A stretch of 64,000 nucleotides of DNA from Haliangium sp050303215 (GTDB lineage: Bacteria; Myxococcota_A; Polyangia; Haliangiales; Haliangiaceae): NCBI RefSeq assembly GCF_050303215.1, contig NZ_JBNLBH010000119.1:59277-123276 (forward strand). Reading direction: 5' to 3'. Below, piece after piece: positions 48,744 through 63,791 of the stretch. Within the stretch, counting starts at the first letter, position 1, and every line of letters starts with the position of its first letter. The position numbers and the translations under genes are program-made. The notes below the pieces were generated by a model that saw only the letters and a list, made by a program, of their open reading frames with translations, was not told the DNA's origin and searched no databases.

Positions 48744-49988
48744 TCAGGGCGTGGCCGCTGCTGGATCGACCTCGTCGAACACGTCCTCGGCCGTGAACTG
48801 CGGCCGCTCCTCGGCCTCGATGGCGGTCAGGGCGGCGCGAAAGGTGTCGAGCACGCGTTCGGCCGGGGCCTGGTCGGTGCCGTTCTCGGCCAAGAAGTCA
48901 CTCAGGAGCTCGTCGAGCCCGGGCTCGCGGGTCTCGTCGGCCGGGGCGCGCTCATCCAGGGCCTGTATGCGGCGCTCGGCGCAGCGTTCGACGACCTCGA
49001 CCACCTCCGCCCGCGGCACCAGCTCACGCACCCGCCGGCTGAGCTCGGGTTCGGGGCTGGCGGTGTCGATCACGAGCTTGCAGATGGCGTCCCCGAGCTC
49101 GTCGGCGGCCCGGGCCAGGGCGTCGAGGTCGCCCGTGAACGAGGCCAGCCGGCGACCGCGGGTGAGCGGGATGCGCTCGATGCGAGGCGCCTGGCCGGGC
49201 TCGGCCTCGACCGCCACGATGCTCTTTTGCTCGCCCACCTCGCCGAAATCGAGCTGCAAGGGCGAGCCGGCGTAGGCCCCGGTCACGATCGAGCCGGGCA
49301 AGGCCTGGGGCTTGTGGATGTGGCCAAACGCGGCGTAGCTCACGGTCGGCAGCCGCTCGAGCTGGCTGGCGTAGTGGTCGCCGACGTGGAGGGGGCGCTC
49401 GCTGCCGGACCAGGTGGCGCCGGCGACGTGGAGGTGGGCCGCGAACACCAACACGTCGCGCTCGGGGTCCCAGCCCTCCTCCAGGCCCTGGCCGAGGGCC
49501 GCGGTGATGGTGTGGATGCGCTTGGCGTACTCGCTGGTCCAGCGCTTGGGATCTTCGAAGCCGTCCACCATCCGGTTGGCGTGCACGAAGGGCAGCGAGG
49601 CCAGGCGCACCCGGTGGCCGGACGCGCACTCGAAGTCGAGGATACCGCCGGCGCTCGGCTTCTTGGCCCGCTCCACGAAGTGAACCCGGCGGCTGGGGTG
49701 GCCGAGGCGGTTGAACACCGAGAACAGCGCGGCCGAGTCGTGGTTGCCGCGCAGCACCACCGCCGGCGCCAGTTCGGCCAGGCGGTCGAGGGCGTCGAGG
49801 GCGCGGTGGAGGTCGTCGTAGGCCGGCCGCACCGAGTCGAAGAGGTCGCCGGTGTGCACGATCAAGTCGGGCGCGAAGACACGGGCGTGGTCGACCATCT
49901 CGTCGAGCACGGCCTCGTGGTCGCCGGCGCGCGAGGCTCCGTAGGTGGTGCGCCCGAGGTGCCAGTCCGAGATGTGCAGGAGCTTCAT
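48744..49988 (-). CDS. Mre11/SbcD-type DNA repair nuclease
   Basis: 414 residues from the ATG at 49988. All phosphoesterase motifs are present: HISDWHLG (Asp8, His10), HTGDLFD (Asp48), RGNHD (Asn82, His83, Asp84), VLVFAAHLHVAG and YAAFGHIHKP. The capping domain follows. The C-terminus from ~320 is charged and ends with acidic residues. Mre11 removes or opens blocked DNA ends, normally with Rad50/SbcC. Here it follows herA by 66 nt, in an operon nurA-herA-mre11; no rad50 homologue is in the window. The archaeal-style operon context suggests end-resection work with the HerA-NurA motor-nuclease. Confidence 0.9.
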   Translation of the reverse strand: MKLLHISDWHLGRTTYGASRAGDHEAVLDEMVDHARVFAPDLIVHTGDLFDSVRPAYDDLHRALDALDRLAELAPAVVLRGNHDSAALFSVFNRLGHPSRRVHFVERAKKPSAGGILDFECASGHRVRLASLPFVHANRMVDGFEDPKRWTSEYAKRIHTITAALGQGLEEGWDPERDVLVFAAHLHVAGATWSGSERPLHVGDHYASQLERLPTVSYAAFGHIHKPQALPGSIVTGAYAGSPLQLDFGEVGEQKSIVAVEAEPGQAPRIERIPLTRGRRLASFTGDLDALARAADELGDAICKLVIDTASPEPELSRRVRELVPRAEVVEVVERCAERRIQALDERAPADETREPGLDELLSDFLAENGTDQAPAERVLDTFRAALTAIEAEERPQFTAEDVFDEVDPAAATP

Positions 49989-50054
49989 GTCACTGCCGCC
50001 CGCCGGTCTCTCGTCATCGCCCGGAGGGGACTCGCCGCCGCCCACCGGCGCCGG

Positions 50055-52921
<2,867 letters not shown>

Positions 52922-53226
52922 GCCAGGTCGCCCACGGATATCATAGCGCCCGATCGTACAGGGCGGGTCTGACGTCTGGCACAAAGACGTCTATCGGGCG
53001 CGATCCCGGGCCGATCCCCAGCGCCTGGTCCAACCTCTACGCAGACTGATGTCCGCGGGCGCTCATCGGATCCACACGCCGGGCTCGCGCGGCCTGGCCT
53101 GTTCATTCGCTCGGGCGCGGGCCCAACGAGCAACGCGCGCCAGATACCTGACGCGCCGACCGCCGGGATCCCGGCGAGGTCACCCGCGGCGGAGCCCGCG
53201 GGCGGGGTCGAACTCGAACGCCTGGG
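52922..53226. promoter_or_regulatory. 305-nt control region of the nurA-herA-mre11 operon
   Basis: Inverted 9-bp arms GCGCCCGAT (52946-52954) and ATCGGGCGC (52993-53001) flank two GACGTC palindromes at 52971 and 52986, 15 bp apart. A TATGAT-like -10 lies at 52940-52945 on the minus strand, very near the nurA ATG. This looks like an operator for a stress or repair regulator, but I know no match. Confidence 0.45.
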
Positions 53227-54597
53227 CTACACGGCGCCGAAGTTGATCGACAGGCTCTTGCTGCGGGTGTGGGTGTACGACTGCGTGTTCTTCTTGCAGG
53301 TGAAGATGTCGCCGCCGCGCCACAGCTTGCGCATCACGGTCACGATCTGGACGTTGAAGGAGGTGGTGCCGGTGTAGCTCGAGCTGGACCGGTACATGAC
53401 CTCGAACTCGGGCTTGAGGTTGGACTTGGCCAGCGCCGGGATGCTGTTGACCTTGCACTTCTGGAACACGGGGTGGTTGAACATGTCGCTCCAGCTCGTG
53501 CTCATCGCGAAGGTCCACGACGCCACCTGGCCGGCGGTGTGGTTGGTGGTCGAGAAGTCGGACAGGGTGGTGGTGGTCTCGTCGCTGGCGCTGTAGCTCA
53601 GGACCGGGTCCGTGCCGCTGACGCCGATGGTCCACCCGGTGCTCGAGGTGTAAGTAGAGCCGCTGTTGGGGGTCGAAGGGGCGTGCGCGTAGATCGAGAC
53701 GTTGCTGTTGCTCGGGGTGACGGTGATCTTCTGCGACTCCTGGTAGTAGCCGCGGGTGGAGTCGCCGTCCCAGGTCAGCGAGCCGGGGTGCTGGCCGGAG
53801 CCGATGGGGCGGATGAAGACGTTCTTCTTGCTCCTCGCCGAGTCGAGGACCAGCTCGGCTTCGAAGTCGAGGTCGAAGATCGCCGTCTGTGAGCTGGTGA
53901 TGGCCCAGTTGTACTGCGAGAAGTTGATCTCGTAGTACTTGTAGCCGTTGGCCGGGGTGGCCTTGGAGGCGAAGATCGGCTCGTGATCGCGCAGCTCGGT
54001 GGAGATCTCGTCCACGGCCAGGTCGAGGTCCTCCTCGAACATCGGCGCCAGCGCTTCGGCCTGCTCGCTGCTCTCGATGTGGGCGTCGAGGATGCCGCTG
54101 TCGCCGTAGACCCTGACCCGGTGCCGGTTCGGGCCCAGCGAGGTCACCAACACGAGGTCGGCGTCGAAGCCGATGCCGACGAACTTGGCCATCCGGTCGC
54201 TATCGGCGACGTTGTCGATGATGACGGGCACGCCCATGTCCAGCGCGGCGTCGGTGAGCGGCTTCCAGGCCTCCAGCTCGGCCTCGCTGGCCTGGCCGAT
54301 GCTCAGGCTGAGGCCGTCCAGCTCGGCCACGAGCTGGCGGGCGTCGGCCTCGCTCATGGGGTTGTCGGACAAGCCGAGATCGGCCGCGAGCAGCACGCTG
54401 CGCTCGGCCGCGATGCGGTCGAGCGGGCTGCCGGTGGCGGGCGCGCCGCCGAGCATCAACAGCACGTCGCCGGCGCTGCCCACGGGCTTGCTGGCGGAGA
54501 CCGGTTCGGACACGTCGCAGCCGGCGGCGAGCACACTGCCGGTGACGAGGAGGGCGGGGATGAGGGTCTGGGTGAAGGGTCGGGCCGTGAGTTTCAT
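53227..54597 (-). CDS. Leukocidin/hemolysin-like pore-forming toxin, lipoprotein
   Basis: 456 residues. The signal ends with the lipobox VLAAGC (Cys27). Residues ~40-190 are an extra N-terminal domain of no known family. From ~220 the pattern resembles leukocidin/alpha-hemolysin beta-pore toxins: a strand-rich segment YKYYEINFSQYNWAITSSQTA, a stem-like Ser/Thr-rich region (~300-345, TPNSGSTYTSSTGWTIGVSG ... SYSASDETTTTL), then FAMSTSWSDMFNHPVFQKC. Further on come IPALAKSNLKPEFEVMYRSS, TSFNVQIVTVMRKLW and a closing Ser/Asn-rich end. Similarity is judged from the strand/motif order, not from strict identity. A lipid-anchored pore toxin would suit contact-dependent killing by a predator. Confidence 0.55.
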   Translation of the reverse strand: MKLTARPFTQTLIPALLVTGSVLAAGCDVSEPVSASKPVGSAGDVLLMLGGAPATGSPLDRIAAERSVLLAADLGLSDNPMSEADARQLVAELDGLSLSIGQASEAELEAWKPLTDAALDMGVPVIIDNVADSDRMAKFVGIGFDADLVLVTSLGPNRHRVRVYGDSGILDAHIESSEQAEALAPMFEEDLDLAVDEISTELRDHEPIFASKATPANGYKYYEINFSQYNWAITSSQTAIFDLDFEAELVLDSARSKKNVFIRPIGSGQHPGSLTWDGDSTRGYYQESQKITVTPSNSNVSIYAHAPSTPNSGSTYTSSTGWTIGVSGTDPVLSYSASDETTTTLSDFSTTNHTAGQVASWTFAMSTSWSDMFNHPVFQKCKVNSIPALAKSNLKPEFEVMYRSSSSYTGTTSFNVQIVTVMRKLWRGGDIFTCKKNTQSYTHTRSKSLSINFGAV

Positions 54598-54956
54598 GGT
54601 TCTTCTCTGATTCGGTTGGGCGTGGTGGTTACGATGTTTCCAATCGCCGTCGCTCTCGAGCAGCGATATCCGGGTAGTGACCGCCTCCCCGCGACCGTTC
54701 CGATCAAAATCACCGCTTCGACGAGATTTTTTTCGCGCCCGAGCGAACTCCCGTCAATCCGCCGAATCCCCCGGATGACGGCCGCTTCCGGCGCATCGAA
54801 AGCCGGCTCGGAGGGCGTGCGCGCACTGTGCGCGCACTGTGCGCACGGCCCCGGCGCAGGTCCTCACGGCCGCTCACGCGGGCCCGAGCACCGATGCATC
54901 AATCATTGATTTCGAAGACCGGAATCGACACCAATATACGGCACGTCGTCGGTCAC
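54598..54956. promoter_or_regulatory. 359-nt region upstream of the toxin-like gene
   Basis: Contains the 11-bp tandem palindromic repeat at 54817-54846 and a separate 13-bp palindrome, ATCAATCATTGAT, at 54898-54910. No gene is seen. Either could be an operator for the toxin-like gene starting at 54597. Confidence 0.4.
54817..54846. repeat. 2.7 copies of an 11-bp palindromic repeat
   Basis: GTGCGCGCACT repeats at 54817, 54828 and partially at 54839. Each unit carries the palindrome GTGCGCGCAC. Confidence 0.8.
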
Positions 54957-56606
<1,650 letters not shown>

Positions 56607-56772
56607 GACTTCCTCGAACGCGGCTCGTTCGCCCGGGCGGGGCGCAGGGGCTGGACCGCGGGTCGATTGTACCGGCTGCGCCGACGGCGCGCGATCCAGC
56701 GCCGGCCACGCTCGGGCGAGATGGAGTAAAGTCCCGGCTCACGCCTCACCGCGCACCAGAAAGGACCCGCAC

Positions 56773-57591
56773 ATGTCCCTCGCAGGAAAGACCCTCTTCA
56801 TCACCGGCGCGAGCCGCGGCATCGGCAAAGCCATTGCCCTGCGCGCGGCCAAGGACGGCGCCAACGTGGCCATCGTGGCCAAGACCGCCGAGCCTCACCC
56901 CAAGCTGCCGGGAACGGTCCACTCCGCCGCCGAGGAGGTCGAGGCCGCCGGCGGCAAGGCGCTGGCCTGCATCGCCGACATCCGCTTCGAAGACCAAGTC
57001 CAGGCCGCCGCGGCCAAGACCGTCGAGACCTTCGGCGGCATCGACATCCTGGTCAACAACGCCAGCGCCATCTTCCTGGCCGGCACCACCCAGACCCCGA
57101 TGAAGCGCTACGACCTGATGCACCAGGTCAACGCCCGCGGCACCTTCCTATGCTCGCAGGTGTGCATCCCGCACCTCAAGCAGTCCGCAAACCCGCACAT
57201 CTTGATGCTGTCGCCGCCGCTCAACATGGAACCTCGCTGGTTCGCGCCCCACGTCGCCTACACCATGGCCAAGTACGGCATGAGCATGTGCGTGCTGGGC
57301 ATGGCCGGGGAGCTCAAGCGGCCCGGCATCGCCGTCAACGCGCTGTGGCCGCGGACCACCATCGCGACCGCCGCGGTTCGCAACCTGCTCGGCGGCGACA
57401 AGATGGTACAGACCTCGCGCCGGCCCGAGATCATGGCCGACGCCGCCCACTGGATCTTCACCCAGCCCAGCCGCGAGTGCACCGGCCACTTCTTCCTCGA
57501 CGAGGACGTGCTGCTCGGCGCCGGGGTCACCGACTTCGAACAGTACGCGGTCGATCCCGGGGCCACGCTCACGCCCGATCTGTTCATCTGA
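56773..57591 (+). CDS. Short-chain dehydrogenase/reductase, HSDL2-like
   Basis: 272 residues. NAD(P) motif TGASRGIGKAIALRAA, NNASAIFLAGT, and catalytic Tyr/Lys in HVAYTMAKYGMSM. AKTAEPHPKLPGTVHSAAEEVEAAGG after the first fold, ILMLSPPLNMEPRWFAPHVAYTMAKYGMSMCVLGMAGEL, and a tail GHFFLDEDVLLGAGVTDFEQY are typical of hydroxysteroid-dehydrogenase-like protein 2 relatives. The sterol-carrier domain of animal HSDL2 is absent. These SDRs act on lipid-derived ketones or alcohols. The ATG has AAAGGA at 7 nt. It is divergent from an acyl-CoA synthetase, in keeping with fatty acid metabolism. Confidence 0.9.
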   Translation: MSLAGKTLFITGASRGIGKAIALRAAKDGANVAIVAKTAEPHPKLPGTVHSAAEEVEAAGGKALACIADIRFEDQVQAAAAKTVETFGGIDILVNNASAIFLAGTTQTPMKRYDLMHQVNARGTFLCSQVCIPHLKQSANPHILMLSPPLNMEPRWFAPHVAYTMAKYGMSMCVLGMAGELKRPGIAVNALWPRTTIATAAVRNLLGGDKMVQTSRRPEIMADAAHWIFTQPSRECTGHFFLDEDVLLGAGVTDFEQYAVDPGATLTPDLFI

Positions 57592-57600
57592 GCCACATCA

Positions 57601-57618
57601 CGCCCGGTCAGCCGGGCG
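57601..57618 (+). terminator. Hairpin after the SDR gene
   Basis: CGCCCGG, TCAG loop, CCGGGCG: perfect 7-bp arms 9 nt after the SDR stop. Little T follows. Confidence 0.5.
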
Positions 57619-57656
57619 CGATTGACATGCGGGCACACCACAGTAGGCTCTGAGGC

Positions 57657-58268
57657 ATGAGCTTCCGAGTCCTGCTCCTGTGCGGCAGCCTGCAGCGCAT
57701 CTCGGCGAACCGCGCCGCGCTCGACGTCGCCCGTGCCCACATGCTCCGCCACGACGGGGTCAGCGTTCACGAGCCCGACCTCATCGGCGACATCCCGATG
57801 CTCAACCCGGACCGCCAGGACGATCCCGGCGCCGCGGTCCTCGCCCTCCGCGACCAGGTCGCGCGCAGCAATGGGCTGCTGATCGCCTGTCCCGAGTACG
57901 CGGGCGCGCTCGCCGGTGGGCTCAAGAACGCGCTCGACTGGCTGGTCGGCTCCGGCGAGCTGTATTCCAAACCGGCGGCGGTGTTGAGCGCGGGCACCTC
58001 CGGGGGCACGTACGCGCGCCAGCAGCTCATCCAGACCCTGACCTGGCAGGGCGCGCACGTGGTCGCCCAGCTCGGGATCGCGGCCCCCAAGTCCAAGTCG
58101 GACAGCGCCGGCCGGTTCACCGACGCCGACACCATCAGCGCCATCGAGCACGTGGCCCAGCGGCTGCTCGACACCGCGACCATGTCCAACGAACAGCGGC
58201 TGGCCGCGGTCGAAGAGGTCACCACCGCGGCCGGCATCGAGCCCGGTCACATCGCTCCGGTGGTGTGA
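57657..58268 (+). CDS. NADPH-dependent FMN reductase family protein
   Basis: 203 residues with a flavodoxin-like fold. LLLCGSLQRISANRAALDVA provides the phosphate-binding loop and CPEYAGALAGGLKNALDWLVGSGELYSKPAAVLSAGTSGGTYARQQLIQTL the isoalloxazine side. Members pass electrons from NADPH to FMN, quinones, azo compounds or metals. The flavin could serve the LLM domain of the PKS-NRPS or other monooxygenases, but it is far from them and general. It follows the SDR by 65 nt with a hairpin between them. Confidence 0.85.
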   Translation: MSFRVLLLCGSLQRISANRAALDVARAHMLRHDGVSVHEPDLIGDIPMLNPDRQDDPGAAVLALRDQVARSNGLLIACPEYAGALAGGLKNALDWLVGSGELYSKPAAVLSAGTSGGTYARQQLIQTLTWQGAHVVAQLGIAAPKSKSDSAGRFTDADTISAIEHVAQRLLDTATMSNEQRLAAVEEVTTAAGIEPGHIAPVV

Positions 58269-58298
58269 GCTCCGCGGCGACCGCGACGCGAGCTGCCG

Positions 58299-59055
58299 CT
58301 ACGGCGAGACCAGACGCTCGCGCAGCGCCTCGATGCGCCGATCTCGCTCGTCGGGATCTTCCGAGACGCCGTACGCCGACATCTCGATGCAACTGACCAA
58401 GAACGCCGCGATGTCCTTGACCCGGTAGCGGTAGCGGTTGCCGATCGTGGCCCCCTCGCTGCCGGCGTACTGGACCGGGGTGTCATCGTCGAGCAGGGCG
58501 AGGAAGTGCGGTGTCGCTGCCTGCCCCATCTCGAGCACGTGCAGGCTGACCACGCCCAGCGTCTCAGGCAATCCCCATGGGTTGGCCGCGCCGATGTAGT
58601 CGTTGGCCAGCGCCGCAGCGTAGGCGGCCGCCAGCAAGTCCAACGGGGCGTTCTCCGGCCAATCATTGTTCACCCGATACACCACCTCCGCGGCGAGGAA
58701 ACGGGCCTGATCGTCGATCGCCGGATCGGCGAGCAGAGCCGAGAACCCAGCCAACCCATGCTCGTTCCACAGCTCGTCGACGCGATCACTCCCGAGGCTC
58801 ATGAACAGCCCACGATAGCCGGCCTCGACCAACGCCTCGACCAGGGACCGTGAGCTCGCGGTTTGGGTGTCCTTCGTCATCGACGCGTCCTTGCTTGCAG
58901 GTGCCGCGGCCATGACCCCGGTCTGCACCGGCGCAACGGCCGCGGCCTGCGCTGGAGCAGCGGCCTCGGACCCGGGTGCCCCCGAGGCGCACCCCGCGGC
59001 CCACAGCGCCATCACCACCGGCGCTGCTGCCAGTCGCCTCCACCGTCGCCGGGGT

Positions 59056-59078
<23 letters not shown>
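58299..59078 (-). CDS. Lipoprotein of unknown function, overlaps the DUF4157 gene
   Basis: 259 residues. Basic RRRWRRL, then a hydrophobic stretch to the lipobox WAAGC. A long Ala/Pro linker precedes a helical domain (SLVEALVEAGYRGLFMSLG, IDDQARFLAAEVVYRVNND, PLDLLAAAYAAALANDYIGAANPWGLPE, NRYRYRVKDIAAFLVSCIEMS). It reads like HEAT-type helices. I do not know the family. Its ATG lies inside the last codons of the DUF4157 gene (23-nt overlap), so the two are co-translated. Lipoprotein plus effector-type neighbour invites the idea of an immunity protein, not shown. Confidence 0.75.
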
Positions 59079-60891
<1,813 letters not shown>

Positions 60892-61071
60892 CGCCCGTGC
60901 TCCCGTGCGCAGTCGACCCACACCGTCCGCCGACGCTCATAGGCCGGTCACTTCGACGACGTCAGTGGAGCACGAACACCGCGCGGGTGCCAGCACGGCC
61001 GATCGCCGAACAGTAGCGCGAACATATCGGCTCACGACAGGCCAACCGCCGTGTCGCCCCACGCTCAGCGC

Positions 61072-61809
61072 TCAGCGCCGGCGCAGGAAGTACCAGCCGC
61101 CCGCCAGCAGGACCACGATCGAGAACGCCGCGCACGCGCCGCCCCAGAACCAGTAGGGCGCGATCACCAGCGCCTCGGCGATGTGCTGGGAGTCCGAGGG
61201 CATGAGGCCGTTGGCGGTCTGGGCTTCCTTCATGAACAAGTAGTCGCCGCGCGAGTACACGCTGAGGGCGAGCTGCACGGCCAGGAAGACCAGCGAGATC
61301 TGGGCGAGCTGGGGTCCGGCCTTGAAGGCGATGAGCAGGCACAGGGCCGCCAAGATGCCCACGAAGGCCAGGCCGAACCCGTTGCGCACCACCAGCACCT
61401 CGGCCAGGGCCAGGAGCACGCCGATGGTGCCCAGGCACAGCCGCGCGGTGTTGCGGCGACGGGCGCAGGCGAAGCACACGGCCGCCGCCACGGCCGGGCC
61501 GACCAACCCGCCGGCGGCGATGAAGGCGCGCCCCAAGCGCGACACCTGACCGCTCCACTGGGCCACGCCCGAGCCGTCCACGAACATCTCGAACTGATGG
61601 AAGCTGCCGCCCATGAGCAAGGCCGACAGGCCGTGGCCGAGCTCGTGCACGAGGGTCGAGATCAGCACCAGTGGGTAGGCCACATAATGGCCGTAGGGGA
61701 CGGTGTACACGAGCACCGTGACCACGACGCTCACGACCAGAGTGATACGGGCGCGGGCGGCGACCTGCGCGTCCCCGACACCCGACGGCTGCACGGTGGG
61801 CTTGACCAT
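61072..61809 (-). CDS. M50B-like membrane zinc peptidase
   Basis: 245 residues with 6-7 TM helices. VLISTLVHELGHGLSALLMGGSF gives HELGH (His55, Glu56, His59) inside a membrane helix, as in M50B site-2-type peptidases. The following GSGVAQWSGQVSRLGRAFIAAGGLVGPAVAAAVCFACA is the usual next helix pair. The family's second acidic ligand may be the Asp in MPSDSQHI or another. Such proteins are common in bacteria and may cleave within the membrane or chaperone. It lies 84 nt downstream of the hypothetical gene at 61894 on the same strand, and upstream of the eCIS-core gene; the functional connection is unknown. Confidence 0.8.
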   Translation of the reverse strand: MVKPTVQPSGVGDAQVAARARITLVVSVVVTVLVYTVPYGHYVAYPLVLISTLVHELGHGLSALLMGGSFHQFEMFVDGSGVAQWSGQVSRLGRAFIAAGGLVGPAVAAAVCFACARRRNTARLCLGTIGVLLALAEVLVVRNGFGLAFVGILAALCLLIAFKAGPQLAQISLVFLAVQLALSVYSRGDYLFMKEAQTANGLMPSDSQHIAEALVIAPYWFWGGACAAFSIVVLLAGGWYFLRRR

Positions 61810-61893
61810 CTCTGCCTCTAGCCTACCTCGAATCGGCCGCCGCGCCAGCCCCCCGCCGCGCGCGCTCGACGCCGCGCCGCCGGGCGCCGACCG

Positions 61894-62592
61894 CTACTCG
61901 GCGCGATCGTCAGGGCCTTCATCGGGCACCAGGTGCAGATGGGCACGGGCCGCGGCCCCGGAGCCCTCGGCCTCCTGCCTGAGCTCGGCGGCCCGGGCGC
62001 GCATGGTCTGGGCCAACTTCTCGGCCATGTCTGTGATCCAGGCGGCGCCGCGCTCGAGCCGCTCGGCGCCGGCACCGGCTTGGGCCGCCGGGCTGGGGGC
62101 CGGTCCGGACGAGGCGGCCTCGCCGGGCGCCTCCGCGTCGGCCCCGGTCGAGGCGGCTTGGCCGGGCGCCTCGGCGTCGGCCTCGGGGGACTCGGCCCCG
62201 GCCTCGGTCAAGGGCACGTCGACCTCGGCGCCGGTCTTCGGGCTGGCTTCCGCGCTGGCCTCCGGGCTCGCGTCGGGGTTCGCGTCGTCCTCGCCGGTGC
62301 GGTCCCGGAAGGGGTCGGTCCAGGCCTGCCGCCACGCTACCCCAACCTCGGCGAAGGCGCCGGCCAGGGCGGACTTGACCCGCTCCAGGCCGTGCTCCAT
62401 CTGGGCCCGGACGTGACCGGTGACCTGGTCCTCGGAGGCGCGCCAGACCTCGGCCTGCTCGGGATCCACGTCCTGCGCGCGCCCGCTCAAGGTGCGCAGG
62501 TTCAGGCTCCCCGCCGGGAGCTCGACATCATCGGGGATGAGGTAGTAGGACTTGCCGTCGGCCGTAAACCAGAGCGATTGGGGGCGATCCAC
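61894..62592 (-). CDS. Hypothetical protein with Ala/Glu/Ser-rich low-complexity middle
   Basis: About 232 residues. The GTG at 62592 has AAGGAG 7 nt before it, so I prefer it to GTG 62598. The N-terminus (QSLWFTADGKSYYLIPDDVELPAGSLNLRTLSG) is a compact beta-like domain. The middle (~95-165) is repetitive (SPEASAEASPKTGAE, EAPGQAASTGADAEAPGEAASSG). The end is helical with AAWITDMAEKLAQTMRARAAELRQEAEG. No family recognised. Confidence 0.7.
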   Translation of the reverse strand: MDRPQSLWFTADGKSYYLIPDDVELPAGSLNLRTLSGRAQDVDPEQAEVWRASEDQVTGHVRAQMEHGLERVKSALAGAFAEVGVAWRQAWTDPFRDRTGEDDANPDASPEASAEASPKTGAEVDVPLTEAGAESPEADAEAPGQAASTGADAEAPGEAASSGPAPSPAAQAGAGAERLERGAAWITDMAEKLAQTMRARAAELRQEAEGSGAAARAHLHLVPDEGPDDRAE

Positions 62593-62736
62593 GCGCACAC
62601 TCCTTCGAGAGAGGCGCGCCGACTCTCGGGTCCGACGCGCGCCGACATTGTAGCGAAGCTCGCGGGCCCATGGTCACGATCGTCTTAACCGTGCGAGATT
62701 TCTCGCCAAGCCTGCACCCACCGGCCGGCCATCGAC
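62593..62736. other. Upstream region of the hypothetical gene at 61894
   Basis: No gene is seen. It holds the ribosome site of that gene and a stretch with inverted GCGCGCC/GACGCGCGCC-like bases. Nothing further is readable. Confidence 0.3.
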
Positions 62737-62766
62737 TGTTCGATCGTGTTCGGTCGTGTTCGATCG
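62737..62766. repeat. Three 10-bp tandem repeats
   Basis: TGTTCGATCG, TGTTCGGTCG, TGTTCGATCG follow without a gap. They resemble iterons or a clustered protein site. Located 145 nt upstream of the hypothetical gene's start. Confidence 0.8.
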
Positions 62767-62950
62767 GCGCCGCCTGGGCCCCGGGATCGGGCCGATGTGC
62801 CGGCCCAGCCCCCCCACAGCGCGCCGTGCGAACGGCTGATTCTCGGTGTTTTTACTAGCCGTGGGCTCCGAAAACATCTGATGCGCGCCCGCCATGTCAT
62901 CGGATGGGCGCGAACGCGGGGGCTGCACGAGCGCGCACGAGATGAAACGT

Positions 62951-63060
62951 CTCGTCTGCACGGCCCGCGCTCGCGTCGCGAACTGCAAAATCTCGTTTGC
63001 ACGGCCCGCGCACGAGTTGCGAAGTGAAAAATCTCGTCTGCACGGCCTGCGCAGCGGTTC
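62951..63060. repeat. 41-bp minisatellite, about 2.6 copies
   Basis: CTCGTCTGCACGGCC-type units begin at 62951, 62992 and 63033, exactly 41 bp apart; each holds TGCACGGCC(C/T)GCGC and the first two end in a GCGAA(C/G)TG(C/A)AAAAT-type tail. A weaker partial match precedes at about 62924-62950 and looser TCTGCGCGGCCCGCGAA-like sequence follows near 63119. Confidence 0.75.
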
Positions 63061-63394
63061 GAATCGCGCCGACTCGCGTCAGCGTGGCCCGCGCACGGGT
63101 CAGATTCTGTGCGGACGCGTCTGCGCGGCCCGCGAAGGGGATTATCAAAAAATTCTCGGCTCTGCGCTCGGCTGCAGGCCCGTCTCCGCGCTTCGCAACT
63201 GCGACGCGCGCCCTGCCGGTCGGTCAGCCCGGTTCGCGACGGCTCATCGCGTCCCGTCGGCGGGAGTGTGCACGATCAGGTCTCCTCCGCACGGCCCGCA
63301 AACCGGGGCAAGCCCGCGGCCGTGGCGAGCCCGGCGCCGTGACGTGCACACATGGCCACGGCGGCGTGCGCGGCTGCAACCGCGGCGCTGGGTG
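63061..63394. other. Gene-free stretch beside the repeats
   Basis: 334 nt without a gene. It shows scattered sequence related to the 41-bp unit (CTGCGCGGCCCGCG, CCGCACGGCCCGCAA) and an AT-rich ATTATCAAAAAATTC island at about 63141-63155. Confidence 0.35.
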
Positions 63395-63565
63395 TGCGAC
63401 TCCGGCCGAGATCGAGATCCTCCCACCGCAGGGCCGACGCCTCACCCCATCGGATGCCGGTGTACGCGAGCACGTACGCCAACACCGACCACTGCTCAGG
63501 GATCGCCGCGAGCAGCCGGGGCGAAGCGCCTCGCCGCGCTGCCCACAGACGGCTCAGTGAGGCTC
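63395..63565 (-). pseudogene. Tyrosine recombinase (phage integrase) fragment
   Basis: On the minus strand ~55 codons read ASLSRLWAARRGASPRLLAA, then IPEQWSVLAYVLAYTGIRWG, then EASALRWEDLDLG. The TGIRWGEASALRW box is the Arg-I region of the tyrosine recombinase catalytic domain, with the active-site Arg in place. A TGA stop precedes it. After GRSR the frame loses similarity, so His-x-x-Arg and the catalytic Tyr are absent. It is a remnant of an integrase, possibly from an element that once ended here. Confidence 0.65.
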
Positions 63566-63773
63566 AGCCTCGCCCGAGAGAGCCAACCAGCCTACAGCGA
63601 GGACTGGAACCGCATCGCCATCTTCGACGAACTCACGGGCTTCACCGTCGAACAAGCAAGCGGTTTCGGCCCGGCAGCTACGAGAGCAGTGCGGCCCCGG
63701 CGCGATCCGGGTCACCGCCTACTCGCTGGCCGAGCAGCGCACACTGTGGGAGGTCATCGCCGAAATCAGCTAG
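63503..63773 (+). other. Possible decayed coding segment in two frames
   Basis: One frame reads LPTDGSVRLSLARESQPAY, EDWNRIAIFDELTGFTVEQA; the next frame continues ARQLREQCGPGAIRVTAYSL, AEQRTLWEVIAEIS then TAG at 63771. Both parts look protein-like, which suggests a frameshifted gene tail. It overlaps the integrase relic on the other strand, so at most one is genuine in the overlap. Family unknown. Confidence 0.25.
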
Positions 63774-63791
63774 CGGCAACCTTCATTCTGT

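Noticed and set aside
63049..63075. GGTTCGAATC, a T-loop-like string suggesting a tRNA
   Set aside because: The flanking bases do not form a T-stem or acceptor stem and no anticodon arm can be drawn.
62924..63120. CRISPR array
   Set aside because: The 41-bp units abut with no spacers, and no cas gene is present.
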